DNA from: Bdellovibrio sp. KM01
GTDB lineage: Bacteria > Bdellovibrionota > Bdellovibrionia > Bdellovibrionales > Bdellovibrionaceae
Assembly (NCBI RefSeq): GCF_013752535.1
Contig: NZ_CP058348.1
Coordinates: 1,798,001-1,862,000 of the forward strand
Length of the DNA: 64,000 bases
Direction of reading: 5' to 3'
The translations under genes were made by a program, and so were the position numbers. Shown piece after piece: positions 16,448 through 24,405 of the stretch. The notes under the pieces were generated by a model. The model ran no database searches. It was not told where the DNA came from and saw nothing but the letters and a program-made list of their open reading frames with translations. The stretch's first letter is position 1. Every line of letters begins with the position of its first letter.

Positions 16448-17354
16448 ACTTAAAGTCCTACTTTCACTATTGTCTTTAACTGCAGCAACATCATGGGCCG
16501 CCCCCAAATATCCGGCAGTCGAAGATGTGCAGGGGGCAGTCAGTTTAACCGGCAAAGATGGCGGTAAAATTAAACTGACGACTAAGACGCCTCTTCTGGA
16601 AAAAGCCCTGTTCGAAACCTCGGATGACTCCACGGTGCGTGTCGCACTCGATGGTGTTCGCCACTTTGTAGTTCAACCGAATAGTGCTGTCTTATTGCCA
16701 ACCATCAGTTGGGAGGGCGGCGAAGCTCCTGTTTTAATTTTGCGATCTGGAAGCATTCGCTGGGTGCAAAAGGAAAATGAAAAGCCTAGCTACAACACGG
16801 TTTTGCGCTCGGATCTTTACGAATTTCTTCCGCCGGCGGGGGATTTTATTTTCCTCATCAATAGCCCCAAAGCCTATGGCGAGGTGAAGGTTCTAAAAGG
16901 TGCCATCGAGTTTTCGGCATTAAACGGTGAAACCCCGGCGCAGGCAAAAGCCGGGGAGCAGGTCGGATTCCAGGGCATGGTCGAGGGTGGAGAAATTGCC
17001 TATGACGTTTTGTTAAAAGGTAAAAAGATTCCCCGCGGGAATCTCACTCCGGTGACTAAGATCAGCGACAAAGAGCTCGCATCGTTTGATAGTGCCGAGA
17101 AAAAACGCCAAGCCCAAGCTGCACAACTCGCAAAAAAGCAGCAAAAAGCCGCCCAGGCCGCTAAGAAGTCAGGGGCCATTTGCTCTGCTCCCAGTGCTCG
17201 TTTTAATGAATGTGCCTGGGTTAAAAAGGGAAGTTCTTGTCAGCGTCGCCGCTGTAATGCGAATGGGGATTGGGCCGAAGAAACTCTCTTAAATGCGCAA
17301 AATGCGAGCATAAACTGTAAGGCGCAACCCGTCGTAGCCCCTTGTGATTATTAG
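16428..17354 (+). CDS. Secreted FecR-like domain protein with Cys-rich C-terminus
   Basis: 308 residues from the GTG at 16428, which has GGGAG 7 bases upstream inside the glycosyltransferase gene. A signal peptide ends TSWAA. Residues 30-190 resemble a FecR domain (VEDVQGAVSL, DDSTVRVALDGVRHFVVQP, LILRSGSIRWVQ, GEVKVLKGAIEFSA). An Ala/Lys/Gln-rich coiled segment (KKRQAQAAQLAKKQQKAAQA) follows, then a terminal Cys-rich unit with six cysteines (CSAP, NECAW, SSCQRRRC, NCKA, APCDY). No FecI sigma or TonB receptor is adjacent, so a signalling role is not supported; a cell-envelope binding role is possible. Confidence 0.7.
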   Translation: MLKRIIKLKVLLSLLSLTAATSWAAPKYPAVEDVQGAVSLTGKDGGKIKLTTKTPLLEKALFETSDDSTVRVALDGVRHFVVQPNSAVLLPTISWEGGEAPVLILRSGSIRWVQKENEKPSYNTVLRSDLYEFLPPAGDFIFLINSPKAYGEVKVLKGAIEFSALNGETPAQAKAGEQVGFQGMVEGGEIAYDVLLKGKKIPRGNLTPVTKISDKELASFDSAEKKRQAQAAQLAKKQQKAAQAAKKSGAICSAPSARFNECAWVKKGSSCQRRRCNANGDWAEETLLNAQNASINCKAQPVVAPCDY

Positions 17355-17390
17355 ACTTTAAAGAATTTTAAGATTCGGCATTTTTCCAAC

Positions 17391-17419
17391 TTGCACTTTA
17401 CCCTGGGAAGCTCTATAAA
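17391..17419 (+). promoter_or_regulatory. Promoter of tRNA-His
   Basis: TTGCAC at 17391 and TATAAA at 17414 with the ideal 17-base spacer, ending 14 bases before the tRNA. It lies in the only gap between the FecR-like gene and the tRNA. Confidence 0.7.
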
Positions 17420-17433
17420 AGACCTTCCTTTGT

Positions 17434-17510
17434 GGTGGCCGTAGCTCAGTTGGTAGAGCATCGGATTGTGATTCCGAGTGTCGCGGGTTCAAGCCCCGTC
17501 GGTCACCCCA
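17434..17510 (+). tRNA. tRNA-His (GTG)
   Basis: A full cloverleaf: acceptor GTGGCCG pairs with CGGTCAC, the D arm is AGCTCAGTTGGTAGAGC, the anticodon GTG is at 17468-17470, the T loop is GGTTCAAGC and CCA is encoded. The extra 5' G at 17434 opposite C73 is the identity mark of tRNA-His. Confidence 0.97.
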
Positions 17511-17561
17511 ATTTTTCTTCTTCAAAATCCCGGAATATTAAAAGCAGCTTCTCATCGAAAC

Positions 17562-17954
17562 TTAAATCGCAGTGAACTTTACACAGCGAACGCGATGATT
17601 TTTGCCATAGCTCGGTCCATAAGATCCCCCTGAAGAAAAGCGATACACCGCCGGCAATCCGTCGCCAACAGCATATAGTTTTGATTTGGTCCAAATGAAG
17701 CGAGCGGAAGGATGCTTGGGTGAAAGCTGATCTAACTCTTCTTTGGCAGGCACCACCCATTTTGCATAAACCTTATCATCACATGGCCCCTGAGTTTTAC
17801 TTTCGCAAACAGACTCAAGCTTGTGACAATATTCATGAGACTTCGAGTAAGGCATTTCAGAAGAAGACTCGTGCGACATCATCAGAACATATTTAGTGCT
17901 ACCCCAAGAAACATTCGCCAATACTAAAACGGTCAGCAGGATCAATGCCTTCAT
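17562..17954 (-). CDS. Secreted protein with DUF1566/Lcl-like domain
   Basis: 130 residues from the ATG at 17954, which has GGAGG about 5 bases upstream. A signal peptide (MKALILLTVLVLANVSWG) leads into a domain with the DUF1566 pattern: AKWVVPAKEELDQL (like W-R-L-P-T-x-E-E-L), FIWTKSKLY and the C-terminal NHRVRCVKF (like Y-V-R-C-V). Four cysteines (CHKLES, VCES, PCDD, RCVK) could form disulfides. Domains of this kind occur in surface and binding proteins with C-type-lectin-like folds. It is convergent with tRNA-His. The specific role is unknown. Confidence 0.65.
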   Translation of the reverse strand: MKALILLTVLVLANVSWGSTKYVLMMSHESSSEMPYSKSHEYCHKLESVCESKTQGPCDDKVYAKWVVPAKEELDQLSPKHPSARFIWTKSKLYAVGDGLPAVYRFSSGGSYGPSYGKNHRVRCVKFTAI

Positions 17955-18162
17955 CGCATCCTCCAAAAGAGGCTTAACTTCTTTTGATTTTACTCTGAAG
18001 TCACATCGATAAAATTTATGGCAGGTATCATGTCATTCTAATGATGGCAGGCTTTTGCCCAGTCATAAATAAAGCTCGTCGTCGAGGTTTTGGGTTCCTA
18101 GGTTTAAATTACTTCTCAAACCGCGAATTAGCCCTCACACTTTAAGTAATACTGAGGATATC

Positions 18163-18477
18163 ATGAAAAGATTTTTGATATTTGCGGCTCTGTTTCTAAC
18201 ATTGGGTGCCCAAGCGAACGCTGTCCCAGAGGGCTCGGTCCAGGATCCGGAAGAATCAGCAGTAGAAACATTGGAAATCAGTGATGCGATCCGCGCTCTT
18301 CTCAAGAATGATTCCACTCTCTCAGCAAGCGCTCAAAACGTCGGTATTTTCGAAAAACACAATTGCATCATTCTAAAAGGCTCTGTGAAATCTGCGGAAG
18401 AGCAAACCAAGATTGGTAAAATCGCCGAAGAGGCGAGCCCCGGCATGAAAATCATCAATGACACGAAAGTTCGCTAA
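18163..18477 (+). CDS. Secreted BON-domain protein
   Basis: 104 residues: a signal peptide (MKRFLIFAALFLTLGAQANA), a short acidic stretch and one BON domain (ISDAIRALLKNDSTLSASAQ, CIILKGSVKSAEEQTKIGKI, KIINDTKV). BON domains in periplasmic proteins such as OsmY and DolP bind phospholipid or support envelope stability. GAGGATATC precedes the ATG. It is a single gene after a 208-base gap from the preceding divergent gene; osmotic or envelope-stress induction is plausible but no regulatory site is evident. Confidence 0.85.
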   Translation: MKRFLIFAALFLTLGAQANAVPEGSVQDPEESAVETLEISDAIRALLKNDSTLSASAQNVGIFEKHNCIILKGSVKSAEEQTKIGKIAEEASPGMKIINDTKVR

Positions 18478-18600
18478 AACAACTGGTACAAAGGATTGTT
18501 TGCAAGGTCTGGTCGAGACATCTGTTCGACAACAGGCGAGCAAAGCCCCTATCCTGATATCAGCAAGACCCTAAGTTAAGTCACATTGGAGCAAGCAACA

Positions 18601-18828
18601 ATGAGCAAAACAGCTGCCACTTCCAAAGCCTCTAGGAAAAATCAAACCACTATTCCAGCTCGAGTGCGTAAGGCCTTAAGGATCGCCAAAGGTGACACCC
18701 TTCTTTGGACGATCAATGGAGATGAAGTGTCGATCAAAATCATCGGCAAGGTGAATGTCGATTGGACTAAAACCTCTGAGATGTCACTTCTCGAGTGGAC
18801 CGATAAAGACGAAGAAGTCAGCCTCTAA
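18601..18828 (+). CDS. SpoVT/AbrB-fold DNA-binding protein, PrlF-antitoxin-like, without toxin
   Basis: 75 residues from the ATG at 18601 (GGAG 9 bases upstream). The swapped-hairpin AbrB motif is clear: SRKNQTTIPARVRKALRIAK followed by GDTLLWTINGDEVSIKI. PrlF-type antitoxins have this domain and pair with YhaV-type RNases; here the next gene is on the other strand and unrelated. It is therefore either an orphan antitoxin or a stand-alone transition-state-type regulator. The C-terminus is acidic (EWTDKDEEVSL), as in antitoxins that wrap a basic toxin. Confidence 0.75.
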   Translation: MSKTAATSKASRKNQTTIPARVRKALRIAKGDTLLWTINGDEVSIKIIGKVNVDWTKTSEMSLLEWTDKDEEVSL

Positions 18829-18845
18829 GCTGACTTTTTTAATGT

Positions 18846-19271
18846 TCACGAATCCTTTTTAGCGGTCTCAAAATACATAATCGAAAGAGTCAGTATAGCC
18901 GGGAGAACGATCGCCACAACACGTGGATTGTTCAGCGGATGGCTGCGCAAGGAGGAAAACTCCAGCGCATTTAAACTAAGCTGCTGGTAAAATCCATACA
19001 GACATCCCAGTAAAGCAGAAGCCCTATATCCACTCAGTCTGCGACTGATCACAAAAAGTCCCGCGAGTACTAAAATATAATAGCTAACCGAATGAAGAGT
19101 GAAAGCAGCTGTTCTTATCGCCAGTGTGCCAGCTTCACCGTACTTTTCATCCCATTGGTGGAATCCATAAACCACGACGACGCTGCAAGCAGCCGAGATC
19201 GCAAACGTAATACCTAGGGCAGTTAAAATATAAAGCAGCTGATTTTTAATATCTACCACGTTCTTTTTCAC
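18846..19271 (-). CDS. Membrane protein of unknown function
   Basis: 141 residues with four hydrophobic segments (LLYILTALGITFAISAA, SVSYYILVLAGLFVISRR, a central Gly/Leu segment and VAIVLPAILTLSIMYF). No family recognised. It overlaps the upstream pilin-like gene by 4 bases (ATGA type), as the last gene of a three-gene minus-strand operon with the alpha/beta hydrolase. It is convergent with the AbrB-type gene at a 17-base distance. Confidence 0.7.
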   Translation of the reverse strand: MKKNVVDIKNQLLYILTALGITFAISAACSVVVVYGFHQWDEKYGEAGTLAIRTAAFTLHSVSYYILVLAGLFVISRRLSGYRASALLGCLYGFYQQLSLNALEFSSLRSHPLNNPRVVAIVLPAILTLSIMYFETAKKDS

Positions 19272-19696
19272 GGCTGCTCCTTCACGTTTATTTCCTGCAA
19301 GGTGCCGCCGAACTTAAATTTAAAAAAACTCAATCTGCCAGAGTCGCCTTTGTAAGCGATCAAAACCTGATAGTCGTCATCTTTAACGTAAGGCAAATCC
19401 GCATCAGAAAGTCGAGCCCTGTATTCTTCAGGAACCTTGTCGGCTTCAAGATAAAAGGCGCCACGAAGTTTTCCTTCAGGGGAGTGGCCGATTGCTTGGA
19501 AATCACCAGAGTATTTGTTGTGCTCTTGATAAAAAGCCTCTTCCGCTGTGATAAGCGAGGCTAGATTGGTTTTGATTTCACTCAGGCGAGCCTTATCCAC
19601 CATGTTCGTTCCATAAATCTTCCACCACAGAAACGACATCCCTGCGCAAAGCAGAACGATAGCAACAGCAGTTTTAATATTCTTCGAACTAAACAT
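19268..19696 (-). CDS. Type IV pilin-like membrane-anchored protein
   Basis: 142 residues: an N-terminal hydrophobic helix (KTAVAIVLLCAGMSFLWW), then ARLSEIKTNLASLITAEEAFYQEHNKYSGDFQAIG. That stretch resembles the helix and alpha-beta loop of pilins (S-E-x-K-T-N-L-x-x-I-x-x-A-E-E-A-Y). A typical prepilin cleavage site (G followed by F and E at +5) is absent, so it may be a pilin-derived anchor rather than an assembled subunit. It is coupled by 1-base and 4-base overlaps to its neighbours. The function is not known. Confidence 0.55.
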   Translation of the reverse strand: MFSSKNIKTAVAIVLLCAGMSFLWWKIYGTNMVDKARLSEIKTNLASLITAEEAFYQEHNKYSGDFQAIGHSPEGKLRGAFYLEADKVPEEYRARLSDADLPYVKDDDYQVLIAYKGDSGRLSFFKFKFGGTLQEINVKEQP

Positions 19697-20541
19697 CAGC
19701 GAACGTCCTTGTTTCCAGTGTGTTGATTCAGAAATCCTTTTATAGAATCCCAGAACTTCGGAAACTCCTCCAGATCATTGTGATGGCCGCGATTGATTTC
19801 AACGAACACGGCCTTCTTCGAAATTTCTGAAAGTTTTTTTCCTTGAGTGAATGGTATCACCTCATCCTCATTTCCATGAAGAATTAAAACAGGCGCAGAG
19901 ACTTTCGTAATCCACTCAGAACTTTGCATGGGATATTTCATAAGAAAAGTGGGGAGCAGTGGAAATCGACTCTTCGCCATCGCAGTTAAACTTAAGTAAG
20001 GTGTTTCCAGAATTAAAGCTTTCACTCGGGGATCACTTCCTAAATAAACGGCCAGACCTGAACCCAAAGATCGTCCAAACAGAACGATATTTTGAGTCTG
20101 ATATCTTTCTTTAGCTTGTGCCAAAGTCGCCTCTGCAATTCTTAAAAGCTGTGCTTGCGAAGTGATTGCGCCAGAACTTTTGCCATAGCCAGGATAATCG
20201 ATCATCCACACGTCAAAGCCAGTTTGCAGACACAGCGTCTGTCCCACCTCGCCCCAGCCGTCCAAGGCTCCGGCATTGCCATGAAAATAAACGATCACCC
20301 CGCGAGGTTGTGCAGTTTTCAATAGCAAACTGTGAACACGATCATCATCAGATTTGATATAAATTTCTTCGAATGAAATGTTAAAGGGAAAATTGAAGTC
20401 CTCAGGTACGGGGGAGGGAAAGAAGATCAATTTTTCTTGTTTGAAAAAAACCAATACTAGAATCCCAAAATAAGAGGCAGCGGCAATTGTTGCGATCTTA
20501 ACAAGATAACTTTTTAAAGTTGAGACATCCACCCAGAGCAT
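19696..20541 (-). CDS. Alpha/beta hydrolase, BEM46/ABHD13-like
   Basis: 281 residues with one N-terminal membrane anchor (residues 11-29), then the family's lead-in EKLIFFPSPVPEDF. The catalytic triad is visible: nucleophile GRSLGSG (Ser), acid HGNEDEVIP (Asp) and base GHHNDLEE (His); the oxyanion region is YFHGNAGALDGWG. ABHD13-like serine hydrolases act on acyl esters or thioesters; the bacterial substrate is unknown. It heads an operon with the pilin-like and membrane genes (1-base overlap). Its orientation places the catalytic domain at the membrane surface. Confidence 0.85.
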   Translation of the reverse strand: MLWVDVSTLKSYLVKIATIAAASYFGILVLVFFKQEKLIFFPSPVPEDFNFPFNISFEEIYIKSDDDRVHSLLLKTAQPRGVIVYFHGNAGALDGWGEVGQTLCLQTGFDVWMIDYPGYGKSSGAITSQAQLLRIAEATLAQAKERYQTQNIVLFGRSLGSGLAVYLGSDPRVKALILETPYLSLTAMAKSRFPLLPTFLMKYPMQSSEWITKVSAPVLILHGNEDEVIPFTQGKKLSEISKKAVFVEINRGHHNDLEEFPKFWDSIKGFLNQHTGNKDVR

Positions 20542-20584
20542 AGGAAGAGTATAACCTAAGTCTGAGAGATAAAATTTTGAAATC

Positions 20585-20902
20585 TTATTTGTCTGTTGGA
20601 TTCACTAGCTTTTGTTCCAAAATAATATCTTCGGGCTTTTTAGTGTCGCCCACTAGATCTTTATGGAGTTGGACCGCGATCTCTCTTAGATGCTGTTCTA
20701 AAACGACGTTAAAGATTGTCTCTTCAGGAATTTGAAAAAGCTTAGCAAGATCTTTTAACACAGGAATTGGCGGTTGAGATTTGTCACGTTCCCAGTTCGA
20801 GATGAACTGTCCATTTTTATAACCCAAATAGTCCGCAACATCTTTTTGAGACAACCCTCTGACTTTTCTACAATGTGCGAGGAAACCACCGCAGGTAACC
20901 AT
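20585..20902 (-). CDS. XRE-family transcriptional regulator
   Basis: 105 residues from the ATG at 20902, which has AGGGG 7 bases upstream; an ATG at 20920 and the frame beyond lack a ribosome site. A helix-turn-helix covers residues 6-60: FLAHCRKVRGLSQKDVADYL, then YKNGQFISNWERDKSQPP. The helical C-terminal part (VLEQHLREIAVQLHKDL) may mediate dimer formation. The gene is divergent from the acyltransferase-like gene, with 101 bases between the starts, so control of that operon and of itself is the natural inference. No small-molecule binding domain is present. Confidence 0.85.
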   Translation of the reverse strand: MVTCGGFLAHCRKVRGLSQKDVADYLGYKNGQFISNWERDKSQPPIPVLKDLAKLFQIPEETIFNVVLEQHLREIAVQLHKDLVGDTKKPEDIILEQKLVNPTDK

Positions 20903-21003
20903 AAAAAAACCCCTAAACATTATTCTGTTATTTACCGAAATATCACCGTACCGAAGTTTATACAAACTAAAACATGTTTGAGCAAAATACTTAGAGGAAT
21001 TAC

Positions 21004-21654
21004 ATGAACTTTTCGTATCGTCTCATCTATACGCTCGGATCAAAAACTCAACAAGAAATCGACTATGTTAATAAGTGTTTTCGTCTCTGGTCTGAAGAGT
21101 TTGGTGCGGATTTAGCCTCTCGTGGCGCCAAATTGAACCATGATGAGTTTCAGCGTGCTCGAGTGATCGCTGTCATTTGTAAGGATGACGAAGTAGTTGG
21201 GTTTCATCTGTATTCTCCCTTCGATTTGCGCGAACACAGTAGCTGCGAACATTCCTACATTCGTGCAATCCCAGATGACGTAAAAGTAAAACTAAGAGAA
21301 CACCAAATTAATTCATTCATGGCTATGGAGTACTTGACAGTGGCTCCCGCATTCCGATCGCGAGAGGCGGGTGGGCCCAAAGTTGCGGAGCTCATCATTC
21401 GCCTGGGGCTTAAAGTAATGCATGAGCTTGGAGTCGATGCCGCCGTAGGAATCGCACGAGTGGATCGCAAAGTGAATTTTCTGGGCGAAATCATCGGTTT
21501 CTCCGAGTTCGCCCAAATCACAAAATACAATAATCAATGTGCTTTTATGGTTTTCGGTAAGCAAAACCAACTCATCGAATCTGATGAGTTTACCAGAAGA
21601 ACCGTCGAAGCACTTTGGACCGAAAAATATCAACCAAGAAAAATGGCAGCCTAA
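21004..21654 (+). CDS. GNAT-fold acyltransferase-like protein (FeeM / acyl-homoserine-lactone-synthase-like)
   Basis: 216 residues. The layout resembles FeeM-type N-acyl amino acid synthases and LuxI-type enzymes more than ordinary acetyltransferases: an N-terminal helix with Arg, Trp and Phe (FRLWSEEFG), a DEF-x3-R core (LNHDEFQRARVIAVICKDDE then VVGFHLYSPF), the beta4 strand MEYLTVAPAFRSRE where the acyl-carrier cleft would lie, and a C-terminal VGIARVDRKVNFLGEIIGF. Such enzymes join an acyl chain from acyl-ACP or acyl-CoA to an amine. The ATG follows a weak GAGG (10 bases). The diiron oxidase gene begins 12 bases after the stop with AAGGAG. Family placement is by pattern, not by search. 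Confidence 0.62.
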   Translation: MNFSYRLIYTLGSKTQQEIDYVNKCFRLWSEEFGADLASRGAKLNHDEFQRARVIAVICKDDEVVGFHLYSPFDLREHSSCEHSYIRAIPDDVKVKLREHQINSFMAMEYLTVAPAFRSREAGGPKVAELIIRLGLKVMHELGVDAAVGIARVDRKVNFLGEIIGFSEFAQITKYNNQCAFMVFGKQNQLIESDEFTRRTVEALWTEKYQPRKMAA

Positions 21655-21665
21655 AAGGAGAACGT

Positions 21666-22289
21666 ATGAAATCAAACGAGTTTAATGAAAAAGCCCACGC
21701 AAAAGTAAATGAGCTTTGCAAAACTATCGAAGCGCTTCCCTGGGAAAACGTCAGATTTTATAATTCCTGGTGCGCGCAAACTCACAATTTCGTGGGACAC
21801 ACATCGATCTTTCTAAATCTTTGCAATGAAAGACTGCCAAAGGATCATCCTTTGAAAGCTCAATTCGAACATCATATCGAAGAAGAGGTCGGTCATGAAA
21901 AGATGAGCGAAAATGATCTAAAATTCATGCATGCAGAAGGCACGAAAGTATTTGAGGTCACAAAAGCTTTTTGGAAAACTCAATACTACTGGATTAAAGA
22001 AGTCGGCCCAACGGCCCACTTGGGTTACTCGCTTTTGTTGGAAGGCTTAGCAGCTAAATCCGGTCCAGGAATTTTAAAGCGTGTTAAAGCCGCGGGTATC
22101 CAAGGTTACACCTTCCTTAAAGTCCACGCAGAAGAGGACACAGAACATTTCAATGATGCATTAAAAGCCGTTGCAAAAGTTTCTGATAAAGAGCGCGAGC
22201 ACATTTATCAAAATCTTTGTGAAGGTATGGATATGTATCTCAGAATTATGAATGAATGTGTGCGTGAGTCAGTGCAGTTAGCATCGTAA
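21666..22289 (+). CDS. Haem-oxygenase-like diiron oxidase (HDO superfamily)
   Basis: 207 residues from the ATG at 21666 (AAGGAG 7 bases upstream). Predicted all-helical with the third-helix metal signature of HDO enzymes, H-x3-D-x2-H, at His154, Asp158, His161 (KVHAEEDTEHF). A second cluster at residues 68-78 (FEHHIEEEVGHEK) supplies Glu and His ligands. HDO enzymes such as UndA, BesC and the central domain of SznF use two irons and O2 to desaturate, cleave or N-oxygenate small molecules. A TenA-like role without iron is less likely given the ligands. It follows the acyltransferase-like gene in one operon; its 3' end overlaps a convergent gene by 44 bases. Confidence 0.72.
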   Translation: MKSNEFNEKAHAKVNELCKTIEALPWENVRFYNSWCAQTHNFVGHTSIFLNLCNERLPKDHPLKAQFEHHIEEEVGHEKMSENDLKFMHAEGTKVFEVTKAFWKTQYYWIKEVGPTAHLGYSLLLEGLAAKSGPGILKRVKAAGIQGYTFLKVHAEEDTEHFNDALKAVAKVSDKEREHIYQNLCEGMDMYLRIMNECVRESVQLAS

Positions 22290-22941
22290 AACGCTCCAGT
22301 GCTGCAACGCCAACAATCGTGTCCCCTGCATTGACGGGGGACATGAGTTTGATTTCCACGTCAGATTCATAACGTCCTTGGGAGCGAATTTCTTTTACCT
22401 TATGGACAGGCAGCCCCGGAGGGAATGGTTTTTTGTTCAAACCCATAAAAGTCGCATAAGCCATTTTTTGAATCTTAGCCGAGATGTCAGTGTCACGGTC
22501 GTAAAGATTCCACCACTGTTTTGAAAACATCACGTCAGGCGCATAGGAAGAATAATCAAAAAGTTCCGGATTAAAGAACAAACGCTTGGAATCGCTTCCG
22601 TAAATTTCAACGATGTCGCCATCCTGAATTTGTTCAATAAAGGCCGCAGGAATTGTGACATTCAATCGCGACAGATAATAGCGAACCAGGTCCTTGGTGT
22701 TCTTCGGATTGCCGTTATGGGCAACGAAGTCCAGCATCAGATGGGACCATCTACGTATACCATCCAAGAGGCTGAGTTTTTCATTTTCACTTAAAGAAAA
22801 GAAATGATCATCGAAACGATAGGAAAGGTAAACGCGTCCTGTAGCTTTCAGGGCGTCTCGCAAAAGCAGTCTTGCCGCCGCATACTGTTCAGTCATACTC
22901 GGCTCTTGGTGTTCAAGGTTCGCAACTTGTTCCAATTCCAT
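22246..22941 (-). CDS. Protein of unknown function, convergent with the diiron oxidase
   Basis: 231 residues, no signal peptide and no membrane segment. Aromatic-rich stretches (YLSYRFDDHFFSLSENE, SYAPDVMFSKQWWNLYDRD) are visible. The C-terminal GDTIVGVAALERFTMLTALTH might be a small binding fold. I do not recognise the family. The start at 22941 has no clear Shine-Dalgarno site; Met16 at 22896 is an alternative. The last 44 bases are antisense to the end of the oxidase gene, so the two mRNAs are complementary at their 3' ends. It may belong to the same pathway. Confidence 0.6.
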   Translation of the reverse strand: MELEQVANLEHQEPSMTEQYAAARLLLRDALKATGRVYLSYRFDDHFFSLSENEKLSLLDGIRRWSHLMLDFVAHNGNPKNTKDLVRYYLSRLNVTIPAAFIEQIQDGDIVEIYGSDSKRLFFNPELFDYSSYAPDVMFSKQWWNLYDRDTDISAKIQKMAYATFMGLNKKPFPPGLPVHKVKEIRSQGRYESDVEIKLMSPVNAGDTIVGVAALERFTMLTALTHAHIHS

Positions 22942-23121
22942 TCCAACTATTTACCGATTTCTGGGCGGTTAAACAAATATTTTGTAATAAAACTGATTAA
23001 CTACGAGCTTGGTCCCTTAGGAAGCATTCATTTTCTATGGATTGCCTGTAATAAATGCCTGTTTGTTTTTCTGGTGGGCACACTTTTGGATTCAGTTAAA
23101 AGATGAATAGGAAAACAGAGT

Positions 23122-24381
23122 ATGAAAAAGCATATATTCGTCTACGCATTCATAGTTTTGACAGTTGGCTGCCAACCTTCCAAAGATGGCACTTTATTGA
23201 CTCATTATGAGACAGATCCTTTTGCAGGGAAATCCAAGGATCGACAGGATACAACGGTCCTCAAGGTCGATGGTCAAGCCACTCAAGGCTACAACACCAC
23301 AACGCCAGTATCGAACATTGGTGGGGCAGCGGCAGAGTCTTCGTCATTCAATGATAAAGCCCTGGCAACTGTTTACGATGCCATCGTTCGTCTCAAGATG
23401 GATATTGCCGGAACAAGGGAGCCGGGCGAGGATCTGAAGATTTTAGAGAAGCTTTTGCAAAGCAAGCAAGGTGCAGAAGGTCTCGATGTTCTAAAAGCGA
23501 TCGAAACTAAAAAGTTGGCACTTAATTTTCAGTTAACTGAAGAAGAAAAATCAGCACCAGATATTGAGATGAATATTCTTGCCCAAGCCTTTAAGCAAAT
23601 CGCTGCTGCAAACGGTCTGGATGATCAGTCTCAAGCCCTGATCTCTAAAGCGATCCAGGCTCGTTCCAAAATGCTCGCGCCTTCCGAATCTCAAAAAAGT
23701 CTCGCGCAAGTAAACGGTCAGCTTTTGCAGGATAAAATGAATGCTTTGATCGTGGCTGCGACAACTAATAAAACGGCGGCCTGTTCAGCGATGCCAACAT
23801 TTGCCAGCGCAATCACTAATTTCTATGAAGACACTCAATACTCATTGCCGGCACTTATTAAGAACAAAATAAAGTACGTAAGAGCAGAACTCGCGGGTGC
23901 AGAGCAGTGTCAGCTTTCATATGCTTCTCTGTTATCCGTCGTCGAAATGATCACCTTTGATCTTGGCTCCTTGGAGCTTTATCTCAATCCGAAAAATACC
24001 TTTAATTGGGAAAACTTCGAAGACTATAAAATCCAAGCCCCACTTGAAGAAGCCGTCGCAATGGTTAAGGCTGGAAAAGAAATCGGTTCAATTGCGACGA
24101 CTGATATGGTCTGTAAGTTAGATGGGGTTGATGTCGATCCCCAGGAGTATCCGCTAAGAATTGAAAAGGCGAGCAACCAACGAGGTGTCACGGTTTCATT
24201 TGTAGCTGAAAAAGGAAAAGTTCCTGACTTTCAAAAAATGAATCTGACGAAAATAGAACCGGATACTCTGGTTCTAGCTGTTAATGTCATCCCCGGCAGC
24301 GCAGCACCATTTCAATTTACTTTTTTCAATTCCAAGATCGGTGCAAACTCGACAGTTAAATGTAGTCTAGCGACACCTTAG
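23122..24381 (+). CDS. Large hypothetical lipoprotein
   Basis: 419 residues with a lipoprotein signal (MKKHIFVYAFIVLTVGC, lipobox TVGC). The mature protein is mostly helical and polar: a helix-rich region (KALATVYDAIVRLKMD, EDLKILEKLLQSKQG), four further cysteines (AACSA, EQCQL, MVCKL, KCSLA) that could pair, and a C-terminal beta-rich part (GVTVSFVAEKGKVPDF, DTLVLAVNVIPG). No family recognised. AGGA 8 bases before the ATG supports the start. It is a single gene followed by a perfect hairpin; Bdellovibrio genomes carry many such lipoproteins. Confidence 0.7.
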   Translation: MKKHIFVYAFIVLTVGCQPSKDGTLLTHYETDPFAGKSKDRQDTTVLKVDGQATQGYNTTTPVSNIGGAAAESSSFNDKALATVYDAIVRLKMDIAGTREPGEDLKILEKLLQSKQGAEGLDVLKAIETKKLALNFQLTEEEKSAPDIEMNILAQAFKQIAAANGLDDQSQALISKAIQARSKMLAPSESQKSLAQVNGQLLQDKMNALIVAATTNKTAACSAMPTFASAITNFYEDTQYSLPALIKNKIKYVRAELAGAEQCQLSYASLLSVVEMITFDLGSLELYLNPKNTFNWENFEDYKIQAPLEEAVAMVKAGKEIGSIATTDMVCKLDGVDVDPQEYPLRIEKASNQRGVTVSFVAEKGKVPDFQKMNLTKIEPDTLVLAVNVIPGSAAPFQFTFFNSKIGANSTVKCSLATP

Positions 24382-24387
24382 TTAGAC

Positions 24388-24405
24388 CTGCCGGGCTCCC
24401 GGCAG
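24388..24405 (+). terminator. Perfect GC-rich inverted repeat in a 352-base gap
   Basis: CTGCCGGG / CCCGGCAG with a 2-base loop, 6 bases after the lipoprotein stop, without a T run. The rest of the gap to 24733 holds no convincing gene; a 63-codon frame at 24546 has an unusual start, no ribosome site and no recognisable protein character. Confidence 0.4.
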
